Positions 25,995 to 35,557 of a DNA stretch of 38,929 bases are shown piece by piece. Where the stretch lies: positions 1 through 38,929 of the forward strand of contig JAFEDS010000008.1 in the NCBI GenBank assembly GCA_018241505.1. The letters are read 5' to 3'. Source of the DNA: Pseudomonadota bacterium. GTDB taxonomy: Bacteria; Pseudomonadota; Gammaproteobacteria; Steroidobacterales; Steroidobacteraceae. A model generated the notes under the pieces. It ran no database searches and was not told where the DNA came from. It was given only the letters and a program-made list of their open reading frames with translations. Each line of letters opens with the position of its first letter. Positions within the stretch are counted from its first letter, which is position 1. Made by a program: the position numbers and the translations under genes.

Positions 25995-26321
25995 TCAACC
26001 GTGGGCGACGTGAGCCGCGTGCACCATGGCAAGATGCGCATTGTTGACCTGGCTCACCGCCCTGGCAACCGCATCCGCCTCGCAACGGTGCGCGGCAGCG
26101 CGCAGGCTCAATTCACGGGAGTCGACTCCGGGGCACACTTCGCGTGCCGCCGACGAGATCCGCCGGTACAGAGAATTCACTCCATCGGTTGTCGACAGGT
26201 TGAGATCGTCATAGCGAACCGACACGGACGGCACATCAACACTCGAAGTTGCGGCGAAGGCGGCTACCGAGGCAACTACGCTCACAACAGCCAGAGTCAG
26301 CTTTGAAACAACAGTGGTCAT
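25995..26321 (-). CDS. UrcA-family exported protein
   Basis: 108 residues from ATG 26321, chosen because AGGAGA lies just upstream (the open frame to 26501 is untranslated). Residues 1-24 are a signal peptide (MTTVVSKLTLAVVSVVASVA). The conserved UrcA core is VRYDDLNLSTTDGVNSLYRR followed by ISSAAREVCPG and a second Cys in AHRCEADAVARAV, so a disulphide is likely. Function unknown; members are common in Sphingomonads, Caulobacter and Xanthomonadales-like bacteria. It is divergent from the histidine kinase gene. Confidence 0.88.
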   Translation of the reverse strand: MTTVVSKLTLAVVSVVASVAAFAATSSVDVPSVSVRYDDLNLSTTDGVNSLYRRISSAAREVCPGVDSRELSLRAAAHRCEADAVARAVSQVNNAHLAMVHAAHVAHG

Positions 26322-26614
26322 GATTCTCTCCTGGGGTATCGGGGGTTGATCGACGTGCATATGAAACACCGACGCACCCCGCTGCGTCTGCGGCCTGACA
26401 TCGAGTTGGTCCCGCGCCCTGACGAGTTCGTACCTGTGGGTTTTTGGGCGCGCCGCATGAGTCAACTGGCTGTTGGAGCAGCGCGGCGGAAGTGGTTCCA
26501 CCGGCTGCGGCGGATTCGTCCCTGCGTACCACGGAGTCGTCCCGGGAGGGATGCATTTTTTTAAGCTTTAGGCCTCCTGTGGAGTACCCTAGACGCATTG
26601 CGGGAGAGTTATAG

Positions 26615-27814
26615 ATGAACGCCGTCACCTCGAGTCGTCCGATTCTGGGGTCAGGGCACGGGGGCAGCCTCGCCGACGGCCTGCGCGATTCCATGAGCGC
26701 GGGTGTGAGGTTCTGGCCCCTGCTGGCGATCCTGACCACTTTCTGGGTTTATGTAACCCTGTCGAATGTGCTGTACGCGACCAGCATGCAGGCCAGCCTG
26801 GCCAGCATGAACCCGGGCCATTACTTCGCGCCCTGGGACCAGCGCGTGCTGCAGCACGTGTTTCTGTATCCGTTTCTGCTGCTATGTGCGTTCGGCTCCG
26901 TCCGCGTGGGCTGGACGCCCATGTGGCGCGCAGTGCCGTTGCAAATCGCGATGGGCCTGGCCTTTTCCTTCCTCGCTTCCCCCGCCATGGTCCTGTCGGA
27001 GCTGCTGATCGGCAACTTCGACGGCTGGGCACACAGCGAGCACATGACGTGGTCCGAGTTCCTCAAGGGCCCGGACCCGGCCATGTGGCTCGCGGCGGCC
27101 ACCAACTTCGAGTTGACTTACGGCTTCGGTCTCGCGTTGATTACCGGGTTCGGGATCTATCAACGCTATCGGGACTCGCAACTGCGCTCCGCGGCCCTGG
27201 AGCGGGCACTGACCTCAGCGCACCTCGCCGCGCTGCGCATGCAGTTGTCGCCGCATACGCTCTTCAACCTCCTGCACACCATCAGAGGTCAGATCGGGTG
27301 GGATCCGGGGGCCGCGCAATCCATGGTGGTGCAACTGGGCGATCTGTTGCGCCGCTTGTTGACAGCGGGTGAGCGCGAGTTCTCGCTGTTGGCGGATGAG
27401 CTGCGCTTCTGCCGGCTGTACCTGGAGCTGCAACAGAAGCGCTTTGCCGACCGTCTCACCATCTGGATGGCGGACCTGGATGGCATTCCTTCACTGTGGG
27501 TGCCGAGCCTGATTCTGCAGCCGCTCATTGAAAACGCAGTGGTTCACGGCCTGGCAGGACACAGTGGCGGAGTGGAGATCCGGGTTGAAGTGACGGTCTG
27601 CGGTGAAAACCTGGTACTCCGAGTAATCAACACCATGGCGCCCAACGCAGTAGCCGGCCGCGACGGAATAGGTCTGCGCAACGTCCGCGAACGCCTGCAG
27701 GTACAGTTCGGCGCACGCGCCACGTTCTCCGCCGCTGCGGCCGACGCCACCAACTGGATTGCGGAAGTCCGCATGCCTCTGTTGCGCGACGGTCCCGAGC
27801 TCGTGGCGGCATAA
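26615..27814 (+). CDS. Sensor histidine kinase, LytS/AlgZ type
   Basis: 399 residues. Four membrane helices at about 33-55, 79-97, 106-133 and 165-183, then a cytoplasmic His_kinase domain with the phospho-acceptor H214 in LSPHTLFNLLH, the N-box with N307 in LQPLIENAVVHGL, and the G-box DGIGLRNVRERL. There is no extracytoplasmic sensor domain of note, so it probably senses within or near the membrane. It overlaps the response regulator by one base (TAATG), so both are co-translated. GGGAGAG precedes ATG 26615. Confidence 0.92.
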   Translation: MNAVTSSRPILGSGHGGSLADGLRDSMSAGVRFWPLLAILTTFWVYVTLSNVLYATSMQASLASMNPGHYFAPWDQRVLQHVFLYPFLLLCAFGSVRVGWTPMWRAVPLQIAMGLAFSFLASPAMVLSELLIGNFDGWAHSEHMTWSEFLKGPDPAMWLAAATNFELTYGFGLALITGFGIYQRYRDSQLRSAALERALTSAHLAALRMQLSPHTLFNLLHTIRGQIGWDPGAAQSMVVQLGDLLRRLLTAGEREFSLLADELRFCRLYLELQQKRFADRLTIWMADLDGIPSLWVPSLILQPLIENAVVHGLAGHSGGVEIRVEVTVCGENLVLRVINTMAPNAVAGRDGIGLRNVRERLQVQFGARATFSAAAADATNWIAEVRMPLLRDGPELVAA

Positions 27815-28611
27815 TGACCAACATGTTGGATGTAATCATAGTAGATGACGAGCCGACCGCACGGCGTACGCTGCGTGAATGCTGCTTGCGCTTCCCCGAC
27901 CTGCGGATCATCGGAGAGTACGGTGACAGCCGCTCGGCGCTGGAGGGTATCCGCGCCCAACCGCCACAGTTGCTGTTTCTCGACATCCAGATCGACTCCA
28001 TGAACGGCGTGGGCATTGCACGCGCCCTCGATCCCAACAAGCTGCCCCTGATTGTGTTTGTCACGGCCTTCGATCAGTACGCGCTGGAGGCGTTCGAGGT
28101 CAGCGCCGTCGACTATCTGTTGAAGCCATTCGACGACGAGCGGTTTCGCAAGACATTGGAGCGGGTTCGCAAGCGGCATGAGGCCGAAGGGGTCGCCGAG
28201 CGGCAGGCGGCATTGGCATCGGTACTCGCCCAGATCGAGCGAAGCGCGCGCGGAGCGGCTGAAAATCGCCCCCGGATCCTCGCTGAGTCGGGCAGCCGAA
28301 TGCACATGCTCGATGTGGGCCAGATCGAGTTGCTGGAGTCGGACCGCAACTACGTGAAGCTGACGGTGGGACGCGAGGTCTTCATTGCACGCAGCACCTT
28401 GCAGGCGGCGGAGAAGTCGCTGCAGTCACAGCCGATGTTGCGGATCAGCCGGTCCTGCATTGTGAATACGAATCACATCCGTGAAATCAGCCGCACCCCC
28501 CGTGGTGATTTCATCCTGGTGCTCTCCGGAGGCACGACGGTCACGAGCAGCGAAGGACATCGCGATGTCGTGCGGGAGTATCTGGAACGGCTCAAAATCG
28601 GTCCGCAGTAA
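27814..28611 (+). CDS. LytTR-family response regulator (AlgR-like)
   Basis: 265 residues: receiver domain about 4-120 with acidic pocket D11/D12, phospho-acceptor D57 in LLFLDIQID and K104 in YLLKPFDDE; LytTR DNA-binding domain about 155-260 (LLESDRNYVKLTVGREVFIA, then RISRSCIVNTNHIREI). Partner of the kinase just upstream. AlgZ/AlgR-type pairs control pili and surface growth in Pseudomonas; whether this pair does so is inference. Confidence 0.93.
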   Translation: MTNMLDVIIVDDEPTARRTLRECCLRFPDLRIIGEYGDSRSALEGIRAQPPQLLFLDIQIDSMNGVGIARALDPNKLPLIVFVTAFDQYALEAFEVSAVDYLLKPFDDERFRKTLERVRKRHEAEGVAERQAALASVLAQIERSARGAAENRPRILAESGSRMHMLDVGQIELLESDRNYVKLTVGREVFIARSTLQAAEKSLQSQPMLRISRSCIVNTNHIREISRTPRGDFILVLSGGTTVTSSEGHRDVVREYLERLKIGPQ

Positions 28612-28652
28612 GAGTGGACCCGCCTAGGGGCGGCGTGTATGTTTCGCGGCCC

Positions 28653-29285
28653 ATGACTTCCTCACCCACCCGCGGTCGTCTGTTCGTCATTGCTGCCCCT
28701 TCGGGCGCCGGCAAGACATCACTCGTGAAGGCGCTACTGCAGCGCAAGCCCGAGCTGCACGTGTCTATCTCGTACACCACACGGCCAAAGCGCCCCACGG
28801 AGGAAGACGGTCGCGAGTATCACTTTGTATCGGTCGGCGATTTCCAGCGTCTGCAGGCCCAAGGCCAATTTCTCGAATATGCCCAGGTTTTCGACAATTT
28901 CTACGGAACCGGACGGCGCCCGGTCGAAACCGAGCTGGCGCGCGGAAATAACGTGGTTCTGGAAATCGACTGGCAAGGGGCTCAGCAGGTACGCAAGTCC
29001 CTGCCCGAGTGCCTGACCATTTTCATTCTGCCGCCGTCGCGCGCTTCCCTCGAAGAGCGCCTCCGAAATCGCCGCACGGACTCGGAGGACGTCATCGCCC
29101 GTCGCCTCAGAGATGCGGTAGGCGATATGTCCCACTGGAACGAGTTCAATTTCGTGGTCGTGAACGACGACTTTGAGAGAGCAGTCGAGGATCTGGTGAG
29201 CATCGTTGAGAAGCGGGGGCAGGCGCTCGACGCACATCGGAAGGAGCTGGCACCGCTGCTCAAAGAGCTGGTCGGGGCCTCCTGA
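28653..29285 (+). CDS. gmk: Guanylate kinase
   Basis: Phosphorylates GMP to GDP. 210 residues from ATG 28653 ([20 protein letters not shown]); a GTG at 28614 would add an unlikely tail. The P-loop APSGAGKT ends at T22; the GMP-binding segment is [20 protein letters not shown] and [14 protein letters not shown]. First gene of gmk-rpoZ-spoT-ridA-recG. Confidence 0.96.
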   Translation: MTSSPTRGRLFVIAAPSGAGKTSLVKALLQRKPELHVSISYTTRPKRPTEEDGREYHFVSVGDFQRLQAQGQFLEYAQVFDNFYGTGRRPVETELARGNNVVLEIDWQGAQQVRKSLPECLTIFILPPSRASLEERLRNRRTDSEDVIARRLRDAVGDMSHWNEFNFVVVNDDFERAVEDLVSIVEKRGQALDAHRKELAPLLKELVGAS

Positions 29286-29400
29286 TCGGCCTTACTGGCC
29301 TGCCCAGCGGCCTTTCGCGTATACTGACCGACCTTCTGCGCCCCGGCGGGTATTGTCGCGGCGCCTCCATCCAAATTTTCAGTGTGGCAAAGTCGTAAAC

Positions 29401-29679
29401 ATGGCCAGAATTACTGTCGAAGACTGCCTGACGAACGTCGATAACCTGTTCCAGCTCGTGCTGCTCGCGGCGCAGCGTGCCCGTCGTCTGGCGAACGGTG
29501 CCGAGCCAACCGTGGCATGGGAGAACGACAAGCCGACCGTCGTCGCCCTGCGTGAAATTGCGGCGGGTAATGTGACCGTCGAGATGCTGCGCGAGCCTGA
29601 GCCTCCGGTCGAATCTCCGGTGCCGGAAATGGATGTTCAATCCACCTTCCGCGCTCCGCAGTTCGGCCTGGGAGACTGA
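29401..29679 (+). CDS. rpoZ: RNA polymerase omega subunit
   Basis: 92 residues, [20 protein letters not shown], the omega signature, with [12 protein letters not shown]. It helps assemble RNA polymerase and forms a ppGpp site with beta'. The C-terminal tail is Pro/Glu-rich ([14 protein letters not shown]). A TATACT box at about 29320 in the 115-base gap after gmk could be its own -10, though no good -35 is seen. Confidence 0.96.
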   Translation: MARITVEDCLTNVDNLFQLVLLAAQRARRLANGAEPTVAWENDKPTVVALREIAAGNVTVEMLREPEPPVESPVPEMDVQSTFRAPQFGLGD

Positions 29680-29698
29680 CCCACCGGATTTCTGACCT

Positions 29699-31927
29699 AT
29701 GGATTACGCGTCTTCGCTCCTGGGACTTCTCCCCGGCGGAAGGCGCACCCCGGGGCTAAAGGAGTTGCTGGCCTCGGTGGGAACCTACCTTCCCGCGGAG
29801 CAGGTCGCTCGCATTCGCGAAGCAGCCGAGTTCGGCGCTTCGGCACACAAGGGGCAGAAGCGCCTTTCGGGCGAACCATATATAGCCCACCCGGTTGCAG
29901 CCGCGGCCATCCTCGCGGACCTGCGGCTCGACGGCGACACCATTGTCGCCGCGATACTTCACGACGTAATCGAAGACACGCCGACGCCGAAGGATCAATT
30001 GGCGGCGCGATTCGGAGCCGCCGTGGCCGAGCTCGTGGACGCCGTCACGAAGCTCGATCAGATCAAGTTCAAGAGCCGGGAAGAAGCGCAGGCGGAATCG
30101 TTCCGCAAGATGTTGCTGGCGATGGTGCGCGACCTGCGTGTGATTCTCGTGAAGCTCGCCGACCGCATGCACAACATGCGAACCATCGAGGCGATGTCCA
30201 CTCCGCGGCGCCGGGCGATAGCGCGCGAGACCCTGGAGATCTATTCGCCGATCGCCGAGCGGCTCGGCCTCTACAACATGAAGCTCGAGCTGGAAGACCT
30301 CGGCTTCAAAGCACTGTATCCGCGCCGTTACCTCGTGTTGGAGCGAGCGCTGAAGAAAGCGCGCGGCAATCAGAAGGAGTTTCTCAAGAAGATCGAGCAG
30401 CAGTTGAAAGCGGCGCTGGTCAAGAACGAGATTGTTGCCCGGGTGGAAACCCGTGAGAAACACCTTTACAGCATCTACAAGAAGATGCGGCGCAAGCGCG
30501 CCATCCTCAACGAAATCGTCGACGTTTACGGCCTGCGCATCGTGGTCGATCGTTCGGACACGTGTTACCGCACCCTCGGTATCGTGCATTCGGTCTTCAA
30601 ACCCATGCCCGGCCGATTCAAGGACTACATTGCCATTCCCCGCGTCAATGGCTATCAATCGCTGCACACCACCCTGTTTGGTCCCAACGGCGTGCCGATT
30701 GAAGCGCAGATCCGCACCGAAGACATGCATCGGGTGGCGGAGGCCGGCATTGCCGCCCACTGGAAATACAAGGCCGGCGACAGCGTGGGCTCGATTCAAC
30801 AGGAGCGCACGCGCGAGTGGATTTCCAACCTGGTGGAGCTGCAGGAAGACGGTTCTTCCGAAGAATTCCTCGAAAGCGTCAAGGTCGACCTGTTCCCCGA
30901 CAAGGTCTATGTCTTTACCCCGAAGGGTGAAATTCTACGCCTGCCGAGCGGCGCGACGGTGGTGGACTTCGCCTATTCGGTCCATACCGATATCGGCAAC
31001 CGCTGTGTTGCCGCCAAGGTGGATCGGCGCCTGACACCGCTGCGCACGGTCCTTCGTAACGGCCAGACTGTTGAGATCATCACCGCCAAGGGCGCGATGC
31101 CCAACCCGTCATGGGTCAACTTCGTGGTCACGGCGAAGGCGCGCAGCGCCATCCGTCACTATCTCAAGAGCTTGCGACGTACCGAGGCGATCGCCCTGGG
31201 CCAGCGCCTGCTGAATCAGGCGCTCGGCGAATTCCGTGTGTCCCTGGATGATGTAACACCGGAAGCTCAGGCTGCGGTCCTCGGCGAGCTGGGCATGAAG
31301 GACCTGGACGAGTTGTACGAGAACATCGGCCTCGGCGAACGCCTGGCACCGCTGGTAGCGCGGAGGTTGCTGCCCGGGACACAAACAGAAGACGGCTCGA
31401 GCACGTTGGCCCCGCTGTCGATTGCCGGCACGGAAGGCTTGCTCGTCACCTACGCGCGTTGCTGCTTCCCGATCCCGGGCGACCCGATTTTCGCATTCCT
31501 GTCGGCCGGGCGCGGCGTGGTGATTCATCGCGAAAATTGTGTGAACGTCGAGGATTATCGCAAACATCCCGAGAAGTGGCTGCCGGTCACCTGGCAGGCC
31601 GCGGCCGATCGCCTGTTCAGCTCGGAAATCCGGGTTTATGCAGTCAACCGTACCGGTATCCTGGCCGCGGTCGCCGCGGCCATTGCCAACCTCGAAACCA
31701 ATGTCGATCGTGTCGCCATTGATGAGCACGGTAACGACGCTGTTGTGTTGATATTTGAATTGCGCGTACACGATCGGGAGCATCTTGCCCGGATCATTCG
31801 CGTCATCAGGCGCATGCCGGATGTAGTGAGGGTCGCCCGCTCGCTGGCCGCGCATGCCCGCGTGGCCGGTGAACAGCAGGAAGAGACCGACGAAATCGTC
31901 GACGACCAGGAAGACGCTGACAAATAG
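29699..31927 (+). CDS. spoT: Bifunctional (p)ppGpp synthetase/hydrolase
   Basis: 742 residues. The hydrolase HD domain has H64 and the pair H88-D89 in ILHDVIEDT. The synthetase domain carries RFKDYIAIPRVNGYQSLHTT at about 303-322, followed by a TGS domain (about 400-460, VYVFTPKGEILRLPSG), the helical/CC region with TYARCCFPIPGDPI, and a C-terminal ACT domain (about 655-735). An intact HD motif points to SpoT rather than RelA. It lies 19 bases after rpoZ. The last residues are Glu/Asp-rich. Confidence 0.96.
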   Translation: MDYASSLLGLLPGGRRTPGLKELLASVGTYLPAEQVARIREAAEFGASAHKGQKRLSGEPYIAHPVAAAAILADLRLDGDTIVAAILHDVIEDTPTPKDQLAARFGAAVAELVDAVTKLDQIKFKSREEAQAESFRKMLLAMVRDLRVILVKLADRMHNMRTIEAMSTPRRRAIARETLEIYSPIAERLGLYNMKLELEDLGFKALYPRRYLVLERALKKARGNQKEFLKKIEQQLKAALVKNEIVARVETREKHLYSIYKKMRRKRAILNEIVDVYGLRIVVDRSDTCYRTLGIVHSVFKPMPGRFKDYIAIPRVNGYQSLHTTLFGPNGVPIEAQIRTEDMHRVAEAGIAAHWKYKAGDSVGSIQQERTREWISNLVELQEDGSSEEFLESVKVDLFPDKVYVFTPKGEILRLPSGATVVDFAYSVHTDIGNRCVAAKVDRRLTPLRTVLRNGQTVEIITAKGAMPNPSWVNFVVTAKARSAIRHYLKSLRRTEAIALGQRLLNQALGEFRVSLDDVTPEAQAAVLGELGMKDLDELYENIGLGERLAPLVARRLLPGTQTEDGSSTLAPLSIAGTEGLLVTYARCCFPIPGDPIFAFLSAGRGVVIHRENCVNVEDYRKHPEKWLPVTWQAAADRLFSSEIRVYAVNRTGILAAVAAAIANLETNVDRVAIDEHGNDAVVLIFELRVHDREHLARIIRVIRRMPDVVRVARSLAAHARVAGEQQEETDEIVDDQEDADK

Positions 31928-31941
31928 AGTAGGAGAGATAA

Positions 31942-32325
31942 ATGAGCCGCCAGATCATCCAGACCAACCGTGCGCCGCAGGCGATCGGTCCTTATTCACA
32001 GGCCGTGCGCGCCGGCGATACCGTGTATCTGTCGGGCCAGATACCCCTGGATCCGGAAACCATGCAACTGGTGACGGGTGACATCGAGGCCGAAATCCGC
32101 CGGGTGTTTGAAAACCTCAAAGCGGTCGCGGAAGCGGCCGGCGGCTCGTTGGCCAACGCCGTGAAGGTCAATGTTTTCCTCACGGACCTGTCCCACTTCA
32201 CCAAGGTGAATGACATCATGGCAACCTACTGCACGGCGCCTTTTCCCGCCCGTGCTGCCGTGGGTGTTTCGCAGTTGCCCCGTGGAGCGCGCGTGGAAAT
32301 CGAGGCCGTGCTGTTCCTGGGCTGA
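31942..32325 (+). CDS. ridA: Enamine/imine deaminase RidA
   Basis: 127 residues; hydrolyses reactive 2-aminoacrylate and related imines made by PLP enzymes. [32 protein letters not shown], and the substrate-binding arginine in [20 protein letters not shown] are all present. A strong AGGAGA site precedes ATG 31942. It follows spoT by 14 bases. Confidence 0.96.
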   Translation: MSRQIIQTNRAPQAIGPYSQAVRAGDTVYLSGQIPLDPETMQLVTGDIEAEIRRVFENLKAVAEAAGGSLANAVKVNVFLTDLSHFTKVNDIMATYCTAPFPARAAVGVSQLPRGARVEIEAVLFLG

Positions 32326-32347
32326 ATGGCGGGGCTGATTTCACCCG

Positions 32348-34462
32348 GTGCGGTCGCTAGCTGACGTGGCAGCAAATCCAAACACGGCGCGGAGCGAGCA
32401 GCGGCCGGTTACGGCCATGCGGGGCGTCGGCGCCGCGCTCGCCGAAAAGCTCCTGCGCATCGGCGTGTCGCAGGTGCAGGACCTGTTGTTTGTTCTGCCC
32501 CTGCGCTACGAAGACCGGACCCGTGTCGAGTCGATCGGTGCGCTGATCCCCGGCACACGTGCGGTCGTGGAAGGCGAGGTCCAGCTCACCGAGGTGACGT
32601 TTCGCCGGCGCCGCCAGATGTTGTGTCGGATTTCGGATGGCTCCGGCTTCCTGACCCTGCGTTTTTTCTACTTCTCAGCGGCGCAGCAGAATGGGCTGCA
32701 GCGCGGGACCCGCATCCGCTGCTTCGGCGAGATCCGCCGCGGCCCATTCGGGTTGGAGATCGTCCACCCGGAATACCGGCGCGTCGCCGCGGAACCCGCG
32801 CCGCTCGAAGAAACGCTGACACCCATCTATTCGACTACCGAGGGCTTGCCGCAAGGCCGCCTGCGGGCACTGATCGGACAGGTTCTGGATGAGCTCGACA
32901 CAACAGCCATCCGGGATTGGATTCCCGCGAAAGTGGTGAGCTCGCTGGGCCTGCCCCCGTTGCAGGATGCCCTGGGATATGTGCATCGGCCGCCCCGCGA
33001 AGCGGAAATCGAGGTGTTGGCGGCGGGTTTTCACCCGGCCCAGCGGCGCCTGGCCTTCGAAGAGCTGCTGGCGCATCACTTGAGCCTGAAGCTCATCAAA
33101 CACGAAGCGAAGGCCGAGCCCGCGACCGTTTTGATCGATGGCGAAGGCCTCGCGGACCGGTTTATTGAATCGCTGCCGTTCCCGTTGACCAGCGCCCAGC
33201 GGCGTGCGCTGCGCGATGTGGATGCCGACTTGAGTTTGAACCGGCCCATGGTCAGGTTGATTCAGGGTGATGTTGGTTGCGGCAAAACAGTTGTGGCCGC
33301 CGCGGCAGCCGCCCGCGCCGCCGGCAGCGGGTTGCAGGTTGCGTTGATGGCGCCAACGGAGCTGTTGGCGGAACAACACCACCGCAACTTCAAGGCGTGG
33401 TTCGCGCCCCTGGGGCTCGATGTTGCGCTGGTTTCAGGATCAGTCCCCGCCAGGACACGCAAGTCCGCGCTCGAGTTGATCGCCTCGGGCGAGGTACGCA
33501 TTGCCGTGGGAACTCACGCGCTGTTCCAGGAAGGCATGGATTTCAAAAGTCTCGCACTGGTGATTGTGGATGAGCAGCACCGGTTCGGCGTTCAGCAGCG
33601 CATGCGTCTGCAGGAGAAGGGCCAGAAGGATGGGCGATTCCCTCATCAGCTCATCATGACCGCCACCCCTATCCCCAGAACCCTGGCCATGACGGCCTAT
33701 GCCGATCTGGATATCTCCGTCATTGACGAATTGCCTCCCGGCCGTACGCCCATCAAGACAGTGGTAATCCCAGAGGAAAAGCGAGCTGCTGTCGTCGCGC
33801 GAATTGTCGGCCTCTGCAAGGAGGGCAGGCAGGCGTACTGGGTTTGTCCTTTGATAGAAGAATCGGAAGAGCTGCGCTCGCAAGCTGCAGAGGAAACTGC
33901 CGCCTCGCTGGCTGAAGCTTTGCCTGGTGTGCACGTCGGTATCGTTCACGGACGGATGAAACCGGCGGAAAAGGACGCGGCGATGCTCGCGTTTAAGAAC
34001 GGCAAAATTCAACTGCTCGTGGCCACAACCGTAATCGAGGTCGGCGTCGACGTGCCCAACGCCACGCTGATGGTGATAGAGAACGCCGAGCGCATGGGAC
34101 TCGCACAGCTACACCAGCTTCGCGGACGCGTCGGGCGCGGGAGTGAAGCAAGCACATGCGTGCTCCTTTATAGGTCACCGCTCTCGCAGCTCGCGCGGGA
34201 ACGGCTAAAGGCCATTCGGGAGACGAACGACGGGTTCGAGATTGCGCGCAAGGACCTCGAATTGCGCGGACCGGGCGAGCTGCTCGGAACCCGGCAGACG
34301 GGCCTGGCGCAGTTGCGCGTCGCCGACCTTGTCCGTGACGCAGACTTGCTGCCTCACGTTCATGAGACAGCCGAGCTGTTGTTAGCCTCCTACCCGGATA
34401 ATATTGCCGCGCTCGCCATGCGCTGGGTGGGAACCGCTGAGCGCTACGGGCGAGTCGGGTAG
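32348..34462 (+). CDS. recG: ATP-dependent DNA helicase RecG
   Basis: Branch-migration helicase acting on stalled forks and Holliday junctions. 704 residues from GTG 32348; a second GTG at 32366 is possible. The N-terminal wedge/OB domain covers about 60-160, Walker A is GDVGCGKTV at about 307, motif II is the DEQH box at about 407, and the C-terminal helicase half has GRVGRGSEAS. The usual length is about 690-700. Confidence 0.96.
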   Translation: MRSLADVAANPNTARSEQRPVTAMRGVGAALAEKLLRIGVSQVQDLLFVLPLRYEDRTRVESIGALIPGTRAVVEGEVQLTEVTFRRRRQMLCRISDGSGFLTLRFFYFSAAQQNGLQRGTRIRCFGEIRRGPFGLEIVHPEYRRVAAEPAPLEETLTPIYSTTEGLPQGRLRALIGQVLDELDTTAIRDWIPAKVVSSLGLPPLQDALGYVHRPPREAEIEVLAAGFHPAQRRLAFEELLAHHLSLKLIKHEAKAEPATVLIDGEGLADRFIESLPFPLTSAQRRALRDVDADLSLNRPMVRLIQGDVGCGKTVVAAAAAARAAGSGLQVALMAPTELLAEQHHRNFKAWFAPLGLDVALVSGSVPARTRKSALELIASGEVRIAVGTHALFQEGMDFKSLALVIVDEQHRFGVQQRMRLQEKGQKDGRFPHQLIMTATPIPRTLAMTAYADLDISVIDELPPGRTPIKTVVIPEEKRAAVVARIVGLCKEGRQAYWVCPLIEESEELRSQAAEETAASLAEALPGVHVGIVHGRMKPAEKDAAMLAFKNGKIQLLVATTVIEVGVDVPNATLMVIENAERMGLAQLHQLRGRVGRGSEASTCVLLYRSPLSQLARERLKAIRETNDGFEIARKDLELRGPGELLGTRQTGLAQLRVADLVRDADLLPHVHETAELLLASYPDNIAALAMRWVGTAERYGRVG

Positions 34463-34480
34463 GACATTACCGAGTATCTG

Positions 34481-35413
34481 ATGGCTGTAGTTTCGCCAGA
34501 ACTTTCACTGGGCCCCTCCAAAAAGGGAGAAGCACCCTACTTATACCGCCTGTCCCGGCGGCTCGAAGAGTATGCGCTGCTCGCGCGGTTCAATCGGCCC
34601 GTAGGAACGTGGCTGCTTCTGTGGCCGGCGTTGTGGGCGCTATGGATTGCGGGTGAAGGGGTACCGAATCAGAAGGTGCTCATTGTGTTTGTTTTGGGCG
34701 TCGTTGTGATGCGTGCCGCCGGCTGCGTCATCAATGACTTTGCGGACCGCAACATCGACCCCCACGTCCGACGGACGCGCGATCGTCCACTCGCCGCCCG
34801 CCGCGTATCTCCAGTGGAAGCACTCGTCCTGTTTGTTGTGCTCCTGGCAATTGCACTCTATCTCGTAACGTTCCTCGACCTGCTGACCATCAAGCTGGCG
34901 TTCATCGGCGCGGCCCTGACGGTGTCGTACCCGTTCGTGAAACGTATTTTCCCAATGCCACAACTCTATCTGGGCATTTCATTCGGCGGATGGAGCGTCC
35001 CGATGGCCTTCGCGGCCGAGACAGGCAAGCTGCCGCGTGTCGCATGGGTGCTCTACATTGCCGCCGTCATATGGGCGGCCATCTACGACACCGTTTACGC
35101 GATGGTCGACCGCGAAGACGACCTGAAGATCGACGTCAAATCGAGCGCAATCCTGTTCGCCGACATGGACAAGGTGATCATCTTCGTCATGCAGGTCATG
35201 ATGATTTGGGCGCTAGTCCTTGCCGGACAGAGCATGCACTTCGGGAAGTGGTACTACGCCGGGCTGACCGCCGCGGGGCTCCTATTTCTCTACCAGCAGT
35301 GGCTCATTCGCGATCGCAATCCTGCGGGCTGTCTACGGGCGTTCCTCAATAATCAGTACGTGGGAATGGTAATTTTTGTGGGGATACTGCTGCAGTACAT
35401 TTACGCGCAGTGA
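34481..35413 (+). CDS. ubiA: 4-hydroxybenzoate polyprenyltransferase
   Basis: Inner-membrane prenyltransferase of ubiquinone synthesis that attaches the polyprenyl tail to 4-hydroxybenzoate. 310 residues with eight or nine hydrophobic segments. The two Asp-rich motifs are present: NDFADRNIDPHVRRTRDRPL (about 85-104) and YDTVYAMVDREDDLKID (about 203-219). It starts 18 bases after recG. Confidence 0.96.
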   Translation: MAVVSPELSLGPSKKGEAPYLYRLSRRLEEYALLARFNRPVGTWLLLWPALWALWIAGEGVPNQKVLIVFVLGVVVMRAAGCVINDFADRNIDPHVRRTRDRPLAARRVSPVEALVLFVVLLAIALYLVTFLDLLTIKLAFIGAALTVSYPFVKRIFPMPQLYLGISFGGWSVPMAFAAETGKLPRVAWVLYIAAVIWAAIYDTVYAMVDREDDLKIDVKSSAILFADMDKVIIFVMQVMMIWALVLAGQSMHFGKWYYAGLTAAGLLFLYQQWLIRDRNPAGCLRAFLNNQYVGMVIFVGILLQYIYAQ

Positions 35414-35472
35414 TCGATCGCCGAAACGCCGGCATAGGTGCGGCGCCGAGCGGTTGATCATTTTTTGACCGA

Positions 35473-35505
35473 TTGTCGACTATGCAGCCGGCACGCAGTT
35501 GACAA
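35473..35505. promoter_or_regulatory. Candidate biotin-operon operator (BirA-like inverted repeat)
   Basis: TTGTCGACT (35473-35481) and AGTTGACAA (35497-35505) form 9-base arms with one mismatch and a 15-base spacer, 53 bases before the bioB ATG. The known BirA operator has TTGTAAACC/GGTTTACAA arms of the same size and a similar spacer. A weak promoter (TTGATC 35455 region, 18 bases, GACTAT) would put its -10 in the left arm. The link to BirA is inference. Confidence 0.4.
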
Positions 35506-35557
35506 CTAGTCGCCTGGCCCGTGAACATCCCGTCCGCCTCGACACCTGAGAGACTCC

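Noticed and set aside
29756-30799. 347-residue minus-strand frame over spoT
   Set aside because: Antisense shadow; spoT has complete hydrolase and synthetase motifs.
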